The notes: generated from the letters alone by a model not told the origin. A stretch of DNA of 64,000 nt from Streptomyces sp. GESEQ-4 (GCF_017948455.1 NZ_JAFFSU010000002.1:496001-560000), one strand, 5' to 3'; numbered from the stretch's first letter, positions 33,026 through 41,653 are shown. Numbers and translations: made by a program.

Positions 33026-33047
33026 CTACGGATTGTTGATTCCGTAG
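33026..33047. promoter_or_regulatory. Inverted repeat operator upstream of the DUF6986 gene
   Basis: CTACGGA-TTGTTGAT-TCCGTAG, 7 bp arms, 24 nt upstream of the start and partly overlapping the leader. Its form resembles operators of IclR-type regulators, an assignment I cannot confirm. Confidence 0.5.
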
Positions 33048-33070
33048 AGCGGAAAACAGGAGGCTGTGGG

Positions 33071-34375
33071 ATGGGTCAGGGCCAGCAGGAGCAGGTGGCG
33101 ACGAGCCTCGCGGGCGCCGTCAGCGAGGAGATCAGCGCCTCTCTCGCGCCGGTCGACGCCGAACTGGAGCGCCGCTATCCCGGCGACCCCGGCACCCGCC
33201 AGCCCGTCCACACCGTCTACGTCCCCGCAGACGTCTTCGCCGCCGGCGCCGTCCGCTCCTGGGGCGACCAGGCCCTCACCGCCCTCGACGAACACGCCCC
33301 GGACGCCGCCGCCTTCGCCGCCGTCCTCGGCCTCGCGGACGACCTCGCCGAGCCCGTGTACGCGCGCGTGCGCGCCAAGCTGGAACGCGAGCCCATCGAA
33401 GACCTGCGCGTCGACTTCGAGGACGGCTACGGCCCGCGCCCGGACGCCGAGGAGGACGAGGCGGCGGCACGCACGGCACGGCTCATCGCTCAGGCCTACG
33501 AGAACGGCACGGCGGCGCCGTACATGGGCATCCGCATGAAGTGCATGGAGGCGCCGGTCCGCGACCGGGGCATCCGCACCCTGGACATCTTCCTCACCGG
33601 CCTCATGGAGGCGGGCGGGCTGCCCGGCGGGCTGGTCCTGACGCTGCCCAAGGTGACCTACGCCGAGCAGGTCACCGCCATGGTGCGGCTCCTGGAGGCC
33701 TTCGAGAAGGCGCGCGGCATCGAGCCCGGCCGGATCGGCTTCGAGATCCAGATCGAGACCAGCCAGTCCATCCTCGCCGCCGACGGCACCGCGACCGTCG
33801 CCCGCATGATCCAGGCCGCCGACGGCCGCGCCACCGGACTGCACTACGGCACCTTCGACTACAGCGCCTGCCTCGGCGTCTCCGCCGCCCACCAGGCCAG
33901 CGACCACCCGGCCGCCGACCACGCCAAGGCGATCATGCAGGTCGCGGCGGCAGGCACCGGCGTACGCGTGTCGGACGGCTCCACCAACGTCCTCCCGGTC
34001 GGTACGACCGAGAAGGTCCACGACGCCTGGCGACTGCACTACGGCCTCACCCGGCGCGCCCTGGCCCGCGCCTACTACCAGGGCTGGGACATGCACCCCG
34101 GGCACATCCCGACCCGGTACGCGGCCGTCTTCGCCTTCTACCGCGAGGGCTTCGAGCAGGCCGCGGCCCGCCTCACCCGGTACGCCAACCGGGCGGGCGG
34201 CGACGTCATGGACGAGCCCGCCACCGCCAAGGCCCTCAGCGGCTATCTGCTGCGCGGCCTGGACTGCGGCGCGCTGGACATCGCCGAGGTCGCCCGCGCG
34301 ACCGGGCTGACCCGGGCCGACCTGGAGGGCTTCGCGGCGCCCAGGCGGGCCGATCTCACGGTCTTGGCCAAGTGA
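33071..34375 (+). CDS. DUF6986 protein, HpcH/HpaI aldolase/citrate-lyase-beta-like
   Basis: 434 residues with AGGAGG upstream. The TIM-barrel aldolase signature of the CitE/HpcH group is visible: LRVDFEDGYGPR (metal-binding D/E, about residue 113), VLTLPKVTYAEQVTAM, GFEIQIETSQSIL (E near 228) and GLHYGTFDYSACLGVS. The family is known in actinobacteria only as DUF6986. By homology it would cleave or form C-C bonds with a CoA ester or 2-oxo acid and a divalent metal. It stands alone behind an inverted-repeat operator and upstream of a kinase gene. Confidence 0.88.
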   Translation: MGQGQQEQVATSLAGAVSEEISASLAPVDAELERRYPGDPGTRQPVHTVYVPADVFAAGAVRSWGDQALTALDEHAPDAAAFAAVLGLADDLAEPVYARVRAKLEREPIEDLRVDFEDGYGPRPDAEEDEAAARTARLIAQAYENGTAAPYMGIRMKCMEAPVRDRGIRTLDIFLTGLMEAGGLPGGLVLTLPKVTYAEQVTAMVRLLEAFEKARGIEPGRIGFEIQIETSQSILAADGTATVARMIQAADGRATGLHYGTFDYSACLGVSAAHQASDHPAADHAKAIMQVAAAGTGVRVSDGSTNVLPVGTTEKVHDAWRLHYGLTRRALARAYYQGWDMHPGHIPTRYAAVFAFYREGFEQAAARLTRYANRAGGDVMDEPATAKALSGYLLRGLDCGALDIAEVARATGLTRADLEGFAAPRRADLTVLAK

Positions 34376-34479
34376 CGAAGTAGCGGAGCTGTCACAGCCG
34401 AGGCCTCCCGGCCGCGTTGTCACTGACGCCCCTTAGTCTGGTCACCACGCATCAGACGTGTCACAGGAACGGGGCGGCG

Positions 34480-36441
34480 GTGTCTTCGGGGGAGTACGGA
34501 CAGGCGGACGGGACCGGTCGGCTGCTGGCCGGGCGCTATCGTGCTGTGGCGCAACTCGGGCGCGGCGGCATGGGCGTGGTCTGGAGAGCCGTCGACGAGG
34601 TGCTCGGCCGCGAGGTCGCCGTCAAGGAACTGCGCACGTACACCGACGCCGACGGACCCGAACTCGCCGATCTCCGGGTGCGGATGCAGCGTGAGGCCCG
34701 CGCCGCGGCCCGGATGCGCCATCCCGGAGTCGTGGCCGTGCACGACGTCGCCGAGGTCGACGGCCGCCCGCTGATCGTCATGGAGCTGGTGGACGGCCCG
34801 TCCCTGGACGACGTGCTGCGGGAACACGGCACCATCGACCCGCGCGAGGCGGCCAGGATCGGCGCCAAGGTGATGGACGCGCTGGCCGCCGCCCATCGCG
34901 CCGGTGTCCTTCACCGTGACGTGAAGCCCGGCAACATCCTGCTGGAGCGGACCGGCCGAGTCGTCCTCACCGACTTCGGTATCGCCACCATGGAGGACCC
35001 GGGCGACGGCTCCGCCACCCACCTCACCCGCAGCGGCGAACTCGTCGGCTCCCTGGACTACTTGGCACCCGAGCGGGCCCAGGGCGCCGACCCCGGCCCG
35101 GCCTCCGACGTCTGGGCCCTGGGCGCGACGCTCTACGCGGCCGTCGAGGGCGTCTCGCCCTTCCGCCGTACGTCGACCTACTCCACCCTCACCGCGATCG
35201 TCTCCGAACCGCTGCCGGAGCCACGCCGGGCCGGGCACCTGGGCCCCGTCCTCCAACTCCTGCTGGACAAGCGCCCCGAGGGCCGTCCGGAGGCCGACGC
35301 GGCGCGGGAGCTGCTCCAGCGGGTGGCGGACGACTCCGGGACGGACGTACCGACGACGATGCTGCGGGGGAGCGGGGAACCCCGGGAGGAGACACAGCGC
35401 AGCGTTCCGGCGGTACCGCCGGGGTTCGGGCCGCCGGAGTCCGGTGCGTCGGCGGCACTGGGGGCGGACGGGCCGGGACGGCAGGGGCAGTCGGCGGCAC
35501 ATGGGGCGGGCGCGCCGGGGCGGTCCGGGCAGTCGGCGGCACCGGGGGCGGACGCGCCGGGACGGTCCGGGCAGGACGGACAGGCCGGTTCGCAGACGCC
35601 CGTCTTCGGGTCGCCGGCACAGGCGGGTCAGGGGAGACCCGGCTTCGGATCGCTGGAGCGGGCGGATTCGCCGACGCCCGGTTCCGGTTCGCCGGTGCGG
35701 GACGGCTCCGGCGTGCCCGGCTCCGCCGCGTCCGCCGCCCAGGCCTCGGCCGCCACCGGCCCCATCCCCGCGTCGCCTCCTTCCCGCCGCAACGGCCGCG
35801 TGCTGCTGGCCGCCGCGGCGGTGACCGTCGTCCTCGCGGCCACCGCGGTCACCATCACCCTGCTGAACAACACCGGCGACGCGGAAGCCGGTGCCGGGCC
35901 CACGTCCTCCGCCACCACCTCCGCCGGTGCCACGTCCTCGGCGTCCGGCAGTCCCGGTGCCGACCGCTCAGCCTCCGCTCACCCCACGGAGCAGGGGGAC
36001 GAGAAGAAGCGCACCCCGACGACGCCGCCGCCCGAGAAGGGCGAGGGCGCGTCCGGCGGCCAGGCTTCCACGCCCACGCCGAGCAAGTCCGCCGGCGGCG
36101 GCACCACGGAGGGCGGCGGCGGTGCGAACGGCGGGGGCGGCGCGACCACCCCGGCGCCGACGGCCGCCTGCGTGTCCATAGGCGGCGGCAAGTACAACTG
36201 CGAGGTCTGGCGCACCGCCACCTCGTATGTCGACGGCACCGAGGTGGGAGTCCTCAACAAGGGCACCAACTATTTCTACTGCCAGTCCAACCTGGGGCGC
36301 CGGGAGACCTACGGCGAGTGGACCAACGTCTGGTGGGCCAAGACGGACGACGACAGCGGCAACACGAACGTCTACGTCAGCGACGTCTACATCAGGGGCG
36401 GCAACAACGACGAGCCGGTCCCCGGACTCCCGGTCTGCTGA
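34480..36441 (+). CDS. Receptor-type Ser/Thr protein kinase with Cys-rich extracellular domain
   Basis: 653 residues from a GTG with AGGAA upstream. Kinase domain about 15-285: glycine loop LGRGGMGVVW, lysine in REVAVKELR, catalytic HRDVKPGNILL, DFG (LTDFGIAT), APE (LAPERAQG). A low-complexity linker (about 290-430) contains three 14-residue repeats of the type AAxGAxxPGRxGQS. One membrane helix follows (RVLLAAAAVTVVLAATAVTITLL, about 445-467). The outside part is a Ser/Thr/Gly/Pro-rich spacer, then a 90-residue terminal domain with four cysteines (ACVSIGGGKYNCEVW, YFYCQ, final PVC) and aromatic residues (NVWWAKTDDD, VYVSDVYIRGG), an SH3-like sensor. There are no PASTA repeats. The last 55 nt overlap the convergent gene. 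Confidence 0.92.
   Translation: MSSGEYGQADGTGRLLAGRYRAVAQLGRGGMGVVWRAVDEVLGREVAVKELRTYTDADGPELADLRVRMQREARAAARMRHPGVVAVHDVAEVDGRPLIVMELVDGPSLDDVLREHGTIDPREAARIGAKVMDALAAAHRAGVLHRDVKPGNILLERTGRVVLTDFGIATMEDPGDGSATHLTRSGELVGSLDYLAPERAQGADPGPASDVWALGATLYAAVEGVSPFRRTSTYSTLTAIVSEPLPEPRRAGHLGPVLQLLLDKRPEGRPEADAARELLQRVADDSGTDVPTTMLRGSGEPREETQRSVPAVPPGFGPPESGASAALGADGPGRQGQSAAHGAGAPGRSGQSAAPGADAPGRSGQDGQAGSQTPVFGSPAQAGQGRPGFGSLERADSPTPGSGSPVRDGSGVPGSAASAAQASAATGPIPASPPSRRNGRVLLAAAAVTVVLAATAVTITLLNNTGDAEAGAGPTSSATTSAGATSSASGSPGADRSASAHPTEQGDEKKRTPTTPPPEKGEGASGGQASTPTPSKSAGGGTTEGGGGANGGGGATTPAPTAACVSIGGGKYNCEVWRTATSYVDGTEVGVLNKGTNYFYCQSNLGRRETYGEWTNVWWAKTDDDSGNTNVYVSDVYIRGGNNDEPVPGLPVC
35455..35580 (+). 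repeat. Three tandem 42-nt (14-codon) repeats in the kinase linker
   Basis: Units at 35455-35496, 35497-35538 and 35539-35580 encode AALGADGPGRQGQS, AAHGAGAPGRSGQS and AAPGADAPGRSGQD. DNA-level similarity is high, so copy number may vary between strains by slippage or recombination. Confidence 0.85.
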
Positions 36442-37181
36442 ACCGGCAGATACCGCTCCAGCCCCGAGGAAGTCACCAGCTTCTCCTCGCCCAGCAGCCG
36501 CGTCCCCGCCGCGCACACCCGCCCGTCGGCACGCGCGCGTGTGCAGAAGTCCTCGGGGGTGACGCCGAACAGCTCCCTCAACCGGGGCGAACCCGTGAGG
36601 AGTTCGGTGAGCAGGGCCCGCTGCCCGGGGTGGGTGCGCGGCGCGCCGGTGCCGTTGTGCAGGACGCCGCGGCGATTGACGTAGATGTAGGCGCCTGGCA
36701 GCGCGGTGCCGTCGGCCAACTCCACCAGCACCTCCGGCGCGGGCAGCCAGGCGCGGCCGTAGTTGCCGTCCGGCAGCGGCACGCCCTCGCTCGCGTCGAC
36801 CACCGCGAGCTGCTCGGCGTCCAGCCAGGTGACGAACAACTCCCGCACCCGCCCCGGCGCTTCGAACGGCGACGCGGACACGTACCCCATGCGGCTCACA
36901 TGCGCGGAGACGCCGATCTCGACGCCCGTGACGCGGGCCTTCACCATCGGGACAGGGGCGCCGATCCCGGACTCGGCCATCTTGTACCGCAGCTGGGCAG
37001 GGCAGGCGTTGGAGCCGACCGCGAGGACGGGGACGCGGTCCTGGTACACCAGACGGTCGAGCGGCAGCAGCCGGTCACCGTCCAGGAGGCCGGACTCGCC
37101 CGGCCACACACCGGGGTAGTCCAGCGGATGATCGCGCGGAGCCTCGGCCAGGCCCAGCGATTCCAGGGTGCGGTCGTCCAC
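36387..37181 (-). CDS. Gamma-glutamylcyclotransferase-like hypothetical protein
   Basis: 264 residues from the GTG with GAGG 5 nt upstream (the GAGG overlaps the LacI stop); a GTG two codons earlier is the alternative. VPVLAVGSNACPAQLRYKM (about residue 48) resembles the YGSN-x-x-P-x-Q-L pocket of the gamma-glutamylcyclotransferase/BtrG fold. VTGVEIGVSAHVSRMGYVSASPFEAPGRV and PGAYIYVNRRGVL are further strands. The acidic catalytic residue is not obvious. It is coupled to the LacI gene (7 nt gap) and so is probably controlled with it, which is odd for a cyclotransferase. The 3' end overlaps the kinase gene by 55 nt on the other strand. Function unknown. Confidence 0.75.
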   Translation of the reverse strand: MDDRTLESLGLAEAPRDHPLDYPGVWPGESGLLDGDRLLPLDRLVYQDRVPVLAVGSNACPAQLRYKMAESGIGAPVPMVKARVTGVEIGVSAHVSRMGYVSASPFEAPGRVRELFVTWLDAEQLAVVDASEGVPLPDGNYGRAWLPAPEVLVELADGTALPGAYIYVNRRGVLHNGTGAPRTHPGQRALLTELLTGSPRLRELFGVTPEDFCTRARADGRVCAAGTRLLGEEKLVTSSGLERYLPVQQTGSPGTGSSLLPPLM

Positions 37182-37188
37182 AGGCACC

Positions 37189-38250
37189 TCAGTCCGTCGG
37201 CGGCAGTTCGCCCGAGCCGCGGGTGATCAGCCGGGTCGGGAGCTCGATGCGCTCCGGGACGACCAGCGAGCCGTCCAGCTGGCGGAAGAGACGCTCGGCC
37301 GCGGTACGGCCGAGGGTGGCGGCGTCCTGCGCGACGACCGTGACGCCCGGCTGCAGCAGATCGGCGAGCTCGATGTCGTCGAACCCGACCAGGGCGACCC
37401 GGCGGGACTGCTCGGCGAGCACCCGGACCACGGTGACCGTCACCCGGTTGTTGCCCGCGAAGATCGCGGTGACGGGAGAGGGGCCGGAGAGCATCTCCTC
37501 GGCCGCGCGGCGCACCCGCTCGGGGTCGGTCACGCCCAGCGACATCCACGACTCCTCGACCGATATCCCCGCGTCCTCCATGGCCGCCCGGTAGCCGCGC
37601 AGCCGCTCGGCGGCCGTGTGGATGCGGGGCATGTCGCCGATGAAGCCGATCCGGCGGTGCCCGTGGCCGATGAGGTGGGCCACACCGTCGCGGGCGCCGC
37701 CGTAGCTGTCCGACAGCACCACATCGGCGTCGATCTTCCCGGCCGGACGGTCCACGAACACGGTGGCCACGCCCGCCCGCAGCTCGGGCTCCAGATAGCG
37801 GTGGTCGTCACCTGCCGGGATGACCAGCAGCCCGTCCACCCGCCGTGCGCACAGCGCCAGCACCAGCTCCTGCTCACGGTCCGGGTCCTCCGCGCTGGAG
37901 CCGTTGATGAGCAGGGCACCGTGCGCGCGGGCCACCTCCTCGACCGCGCGGCTGAGCGGACCGTAGAACGGGTCAGCGAGGTCCTCCAGGACCAGGCCGA
38001 TGCTCGCCGTGCGGCCCTTGCGCAGCACCCGCGCGCTGTCGTTGCGGCGGAAGCCCAGCGCGTCGATGGCCTCCTGGACGCGGCGCTCCGTCTCCGGGGT
38101 GACTCCCGGCTCCGCGTTGACCACGCGCGAGACGGTCTTGAGTCCGACTCCCGCACGCGCCGCCACGTCCTTCATGGTCGGACGATTGCCGTAGCGGTTC
38201 CCGGGGATGCGGTCTGCGAGGCGATCTGCACGGCGGCTGGTCTCGGGCAC
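37189..38250 (-). CDS. LacI-family transcriptional regulator
   Basis: 353 residues from a GTG with AGGACAGGA upstream; ATG codons at 38295 and 38325 are possible but lack ribosome sites. The helix-turn-helix is TMKDVAARAGVGLKTVSRVVNAE (hinge helix in RRNDSARVLRKG). The periplasmic-binding-protein-like sugar domain follows (SIGLVLEDLADPFYGPLSRAVEE, VALVGFDDIELADLL). A perfect palindrome GACAACGTTGTC lies between this gene and the divergent ROK kinase, so it probably represses both. The downstream cyclotransferase-like gene is coupled to it. Confidence 0.92.
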   Translation of the reverse strand: MPETSRRADRLADRIPGNRYGNRPTMKDVAARAGVGLKTVSRVVNAEPGVTPETERRVQEAIDALGFRRNDSARVLRKGRTASIGLVLEDLADPFYGPLSRAVEEVARAHGALLINGSSAEDPDREQELVLALCARRVDGLLVIPAGDDHRYLEPELRAGVATVFVDRPAGKIDADVVLSDSYGGARDGVAHLIGHGHRRIGFIGDMPRIHTAAERLRGYRAAMEDAGISVEESWMSLGVTDPERVRRAAEEMLSGPSPVTAIFAGNNRVTVTVVRVLAEQSRRVALVGFDDIELADLLQPGVTVVAQDAATLGRTAAERLFRQLDGSLVVPERIELPTRLITRGSGELPPTD

Positions 38251-38333
38251 GGTGCGGTGTCCTGTCCTGTCGTCCACGGGGATGCGTCGGGCCATGGGTA
38301 TGTATGAGGATGTGGCGTCGAGCATAGAGCCTG

Positions 38334-38345
38334 GACAACGTTGTC
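38334..38345. promoter_or_regulatory. LacI-type operator between LacI and ROK kinase genes
   Basis: GACAACGTTGTC, a perfect 12 bp palindrome with the central CG of LacI/PurR-type sites, flanked TG...AG. It is 84 nt upstream of the LacI start and 118 nt upstream of the ROK start. I found no second perfect copy in the window. Confidence 0.75.
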
Positions 38346-38463
38346 AGATGCGGGAGAGACTGTCCACCGCAATCTCCGGCCTACGTCCCCACCGTGAGAC
38401 CGGCCCGCCCTTTTCCCGTGGTTGACGGGGAGAACCGATCCTTGACCGGGAGATCAGACACAG

Positions 38464-39417
38464 ATGCACACCGACTTCGTGGCTGCGCTCGACATCGGCG
38501 GCACCAAGATCGCCGGAGCGCTGGTGGACGGCCACGGCAGCATCCTGGTGCGTGCCCAGCGCGCGACTCCGGCACAGGAGGACGGCGACACCGTGATGGC
38601 GGCCGTCGAGGAGGTGCTCGGCGAACTGACCGCGTCCGAGCTGTGGGGACGGGCCACCGCGCTCGGTATCGGCAGCGCGGGACCGGTGGACGCCTCCGCG
38701 GGCACGGTGAGCCCGGTGAACGTGCCCGGCTGGCGCGACTACCCGCTCGTACGGCGGGTGCGGGCCGCCGCCGGAGGGCTGCCCGTCGAGCTGATCGGCG
38801 ACGGAGTGGCGATCACCGCGGCCGAGCACTGGCAGGGCGCCGCCCGCGGCCACGACAACGCGCTGTGCATGGTCGTCTCCACGGGGGTCGGCGGCGGCCT
38901 GGTCCTCGGCGGCCAGCTGCATCCCGGGCCGACCGGCAACGCGGGCCACATCGGGCACATCAGCGTGGATCTCGACGGCGACGACTGCCCGTGCGGTTCG
39001 CGCGGCTGTGTGGAGCGCATCGCGAGCGGCCCGAACATCGCGCGGCGCGCCCTCGAAGGCGGCTGGAGTCCGGGCCCCGACGGTGACACCTCCGCCGCCG
39101 CGGTGGCCGCCGCCGCCCGCGAGGGCGACCCCGTCGCCGTGGCCTCCTTCGAACGCGCCGCCCAGGCCCTGGCCGCCGGCATCGCGGCCACCGCGACCCT
39201 CGTCGAGATCGACATCGCCGTCGTCGGCGGGGGCGTCGGCAAGGCGGGCGATGTGCTCTTCACGCCGCTGCGCAAGGCGTTGAGCGACTACGCGACGCTC
39301 TCCTTCGTACAGCGCCTGACCGTGGTGCCGGCACAGATGGGGACCGACGCCGGACTGGTGGGCGCTGCCGCCGCCGCACTCGCCAAGCGGCCGGACGCGG
39401 CCGCTGCGGGCGTGTGA
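38464..39417 (+). CDS. ROK-family sugar kinase (glucokinase-like)
   Basis: 317 residues. The ATP loop is ALDIGGTKIAGALVDGHG, with GSAGPVDASAG and the sugar site NVPGW and DGVAITAAEHWQG following. The ROK zinc signature GHIGHISVDLDGDDCPCGSRGCVE is complete, and VVGGGVGKAGDVLF closes the adenosine pocket. No N-terminal helix-turn-helix, so it is an enzyme, not a ROK repressor. Divergence from LacI with one operator suggests it phosphorylates the sugar to which that LacI responds. The secreted alpha-galactosidase downstream on the other strand makes galactose, glucose or melibiose-type sugars candidates. Confidence 0.92.
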   Translation: MHTDFVAALDIGGTKIAGALVDGHGSILVRAQRATPAQEDGDTVMAAVEEVLGELTASELWGRATALGIGSAGPVDASAGTVSPVNVPGWRDYPLVRRVRAAAGGLPVELIGDGVAITAAEHWQGAARGHDNALCMVVSTGVGGGLVLGGQLHPGPTGNAGHIGHISVDLDGDDCPCGSRGCVERIASGPNIARRALEGGWSPGPDGDTSAAAVAAAAREGDPVAVASFERAAQALAAGIAATATLVEIDIAVVGGGVGKAGDVLFTPLRKALSDYATLSFVQRLTVVPAQMGTDAGLVGAAAAALAKRPDAAAAGV

Positions 39418-39442
39418 AGCGGCGCCTCGGCAGGAACGTTCA

Positions 39443-39482
39443 CTCGGCGGCCGGGCTCCCAGGAGGGAGCACGGCCGCCGAG
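39443..39482. terminator. Terminator hairpin, upstream copy (duplicate)
   Basis: CTCGGCGGCCG pairs with CGGCCGCCGAG, with GGCTCCC/GGGAGC inside. It lies 25 nt after the ROK stop and belongs to the duplicated 3' end described next to it, which also repeats the motif CAGCAGCTCAGCTG at 39508-39521. Confidence 0.8.
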
Positions 39483-39550
39483 TCGTCGTACGGGCGGGCG
39501 GCAGGGTCAGCAGCTCAGCTGAGTGAGGCGGGGCCTCGCAGGAACGTCCA

Positions 39551-39588
39551 CTCGGCGGCCGGCCCGGGGGGAGGGCTCGGCCGCCGAG
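39551..39588. terminator. Terminator hairpin, alpha-galactosidase copy
   Basis: CTCGGCGGCCG (39551-39561) pairs with CGGCCGCCGAG (39578-39588) around a GC-rich loop, 43 nt past the alpha-galactosidase stop. It acts as terminator for that gene and possibly for the ROK kinase. Confidence 0.85.
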
Positions 39589-39631
39589 GTGTCTCGCAGG
39601 CGGGTGGCATGGGTGCGACCCGCCGCCGGGA

Positions 39632-41653
39632 TCAGCAGCTCAGCTGTGCGTCCGCCCAGTCCGCGTGGTCGGAGTCGATGCCGTCGCCGCCGTCGGTGAC
39701 GACGAGGCGGATCAGCTGGGCGCCCGTCACATCGGCGGTGAGCGGCTGGGCGGGCATCGCGTTGGTGAGGACGCCGGTCGAGGCGGCCTTGGTGCCGTCC
39801 GTCCAGATCTCGAAGGCGACCGTCCCGTTCGCCCCCTTCTCGTCGTCGACACCGACGTCCGCGGTCACCGTCTCGCACGCACCGCCGGCGTAGTACTCGA
39901 CGGCGCTCTCGGCGTGCACACCGAGCCCCTTCGCGTACGCCACCCCGCCGATGGTGATCGGGTTGCCGTCGCCCGCCTCGCTCTCCCCGTTGCTGGTGTT
40001 GCGCTCGACCGGGCCCCATCCGTTGGCGGCCGACAACCACGGAACGTCACCCAGTGCGGACGTCCCCGAGGGCGGCGGCACCACCACCGACACGGCGATC
40101 GGCACCGCGCTGTCGACGCGGACACCGGCCGGGGAGCGGTAACTCGCCTTGAGCGTCAGGTCGTACGACCCGGAGGGCGTCCCTGATGGGGCGGTGACGG
40201 ACCACTTGGTGCGCAGCGCACGGCCGGTCGGCAGGGAGGCGGTGGTCGTCGGTGACGTGGCCCTGACGGTCCAGCCCTCGGGACCGGTCAGCGCGACGGA
40301 GACGCGCTTGGCCGACGTGCGTCCCAGGTCGGTGACGGTGGACGTCAGTGCGGCCGGCTCACCCGCCTCGACCAACGGGCTGCCGTCCAGGCCGAGTTCG
40401 ACGGCCGGCGGGTACTTGGCCCAGCGCGGGTCGGGCGCGACCCGGACGAGGACCGTGCCGTGCGCCGGGACGGTGGCCGAGATGGTGCCCGCGGTGTTGT
40501 AGCTCTTGTGCTGCCACAGGTCGCGCAGGGTGTAGGCGCCGGCCTCGGGCAGGCCGACGGCCTTCGCGGTCGTCGAGACGCGCTGGGCGCTGCCGGTCTC
40601 GTTGAAGAGCGCCACCGCGCGGCTGCCGTCCCGCATCTCCTTGGCGACGACCCAGCGTCCGCCCTCCGACGACACGACCGCGCCCTGCTTGCCCAGCGGG
40701 TCCTGGTCGACCGCGATGACCTCCTTGTTGCCGAGGATCTCGAAGGTCGCGTCGGAGGCCTCGCGCAGGTCGGAGCCGATCAGCAGAGGCGCGGCCATGA
40801 TCGACCAGAGCGAGAAGTGCGAGCGGTACTCGGTGTCCGTCATGCCGCCATTGCCGACCTCCAGCATGTCGGGGTCGTTCCAGTGCCCGGGACCGGCGTA
40901 CTGCGCGAGCGGCAGGTTCTGTTTGAGAATCGACAGCATCGACCCCCAGGTGTCGCTGATGTCGCCGGTCGTACGCCACAGATGTCCGACGTCCGACGCC
41001 CACTCCCAGGGCTTGTTCTGGCCCCATTCGCAGATGCTGTAGACGATGGGCCGCCCGGTGGCCTTGAGGGCGTCGCGCATGGTCGTGTAGCGCAGTTTCG
41101 CGTCCACGCCCTGGTTGTTGCAGTTGTCGTACTTCAGGTAGTCGACGCCCCAGTCCGCGAACTGCTGGGCGTCGCTGTACTCGTGGCCCAGCGCGCCCGG
41201 GAAGCCGATGTTGCTGCAGGTCTTGGTGCCCGCGCTCGTGTAGATGCCGAACTTGAGCCCCTTGGAGTGCACATAGTCCGCGACGGCCTTGATGCCGTTC
41301 GGGAAGCGGACCGGATCGGGGACGAGCTTGCCGTTCGCGTCGCGCTCCGGCAGGGCCCAGCAGTCGTCGAGGTTGACGTATTCGTACCCGGCGTCCTTGA
41401 GTCCCTTCTCGACGAAGATGTCCGCGATCCCCTTGACCATGGATTCGTTGAACTCGGCGCGGCAGTGCGTGGAGTTCCAGTTGTTGAAGCCCATCGGCGG
41501 AGTGAGGGCGAGGCCGTCGGCCACGGCGGGGGCCGCGCTGTGGGCGTCCTCGGCGGCGTGGACGGGTGCGGCGAGGCCCGCCGTGCACAGGAGTCCTGCC
41601 GTGAGTGCTCCGACCACTCTTCTGCGGGTTGTGCGGGTGTGAAGGTGACGCAT
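39632..41653 (-). CDS. Secreted alpha-galactosidase, glycoside hydrolase family 27, with NPCBM-type module
   Basis: 673 residues from the ATG with GGAGG 9 nt upstream. Signal peptide about 1-34 (cleavage near VHAAE). The GH27 barrel starts LTPPMGFNNWN (51-60). The nucleophile is D176 in YLKYDNCNN and the acid/base D231 in RTTGDISDTW; CWALPERD and GPGHWNDPDML complete the site. The C-terminal antiparallel domain ends near residue 430. A NEW3-like beta module (VEAGEPAALTSTVTDLG) and a final NPCBM-like carbohydrate-binding module (LSAANGWGPVERNTSNGES to DAQLSC) follow. It releases terminal alpha-galactose from galactomannans and raffinose-type sugars. An inverted repeat sits 32 nt upstream. Confidence 0.95.
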   Translation of the reverse strand: MRHLHTRTTRRRVVGALTAGLLCTAGLAAPVHAAEDAHSAAPAVADGLALTPPMGFNNWNSTHCRAEFNESMVKGIADIFVEKGLKDAGYEYVNLDDCWALPERDANGKLVPDPVRFPNGIKAVADYVHSKGLKFGIYTSAGTKTCSNIGFPGALGHEYSDAQQFADWGVDYLKYDNCNNQGVDAKLRYTTMRDALKATGRPIVYSICEWGQNKPWEWASDVGHLWRTTGDISDTWGSMLSILKQNLPLAQYAGPGHWNDPDMLEVGNGGMTDTEYRSHFSLWSIMAAPLLIGSDLREASDATFEILGNKEVIAVDQDPLGKQGAVVSSEGGRWVVAKEMRDGSRAVALFNETGSAQRVSTTAKAVGLPEAGAYTLRDLWQHKSYNTAGTISATVPAHGTVLVRVAPDPRWAKYPPAVELGLDGSPLVEAGEPAALTSTVTDLGRTSAKRVSVALTGPEGWTVRATSPTTTASLPTGRALRTKWSVTAPSGTPSGSYDLTLKASYRSPAGVRVDSAVPIAVSVVVPPPSGTSALGDVPWLSAANGWGPVERNTSNGESEAGDGNPITIGGVAYAKGLGVHAESAVEYYAGGACETVTADVGVDDEKGANGTVAFEIWTDGTKAASTGVLTNAMPAQPLTADVTGAQLIRLVVTDGGDGIDSDHADWADAQLSC

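Larger units (their letters stand above)
39420..39650 (+). repeat. Tandem duplication of the alpha-galactosidase gene end plus terminator
   Basis: Two imperfect units, about 39423-39526 and 39530-39650. Each contains AGGAACGTxCACTCGGCGGCCG, the hairpin, and CAGCAGCTCAGCTG. On the minus strand the last motif is the end of the alpha-galactosidase reading frame (Q-L-S-C-stop) in the second unit, and a stranded duplicate of it in the first. Confidence 0.75.

Noticed and set aside
35455..35580. Tandem repeats considered as a CRISPR-like array
   Set aside because: The units are contiguous without spacers and are in frame, encoding the kinase linker. The hairpin repeats at 39.4-39.6 kb are a two-copy terminator duplication, not an array.
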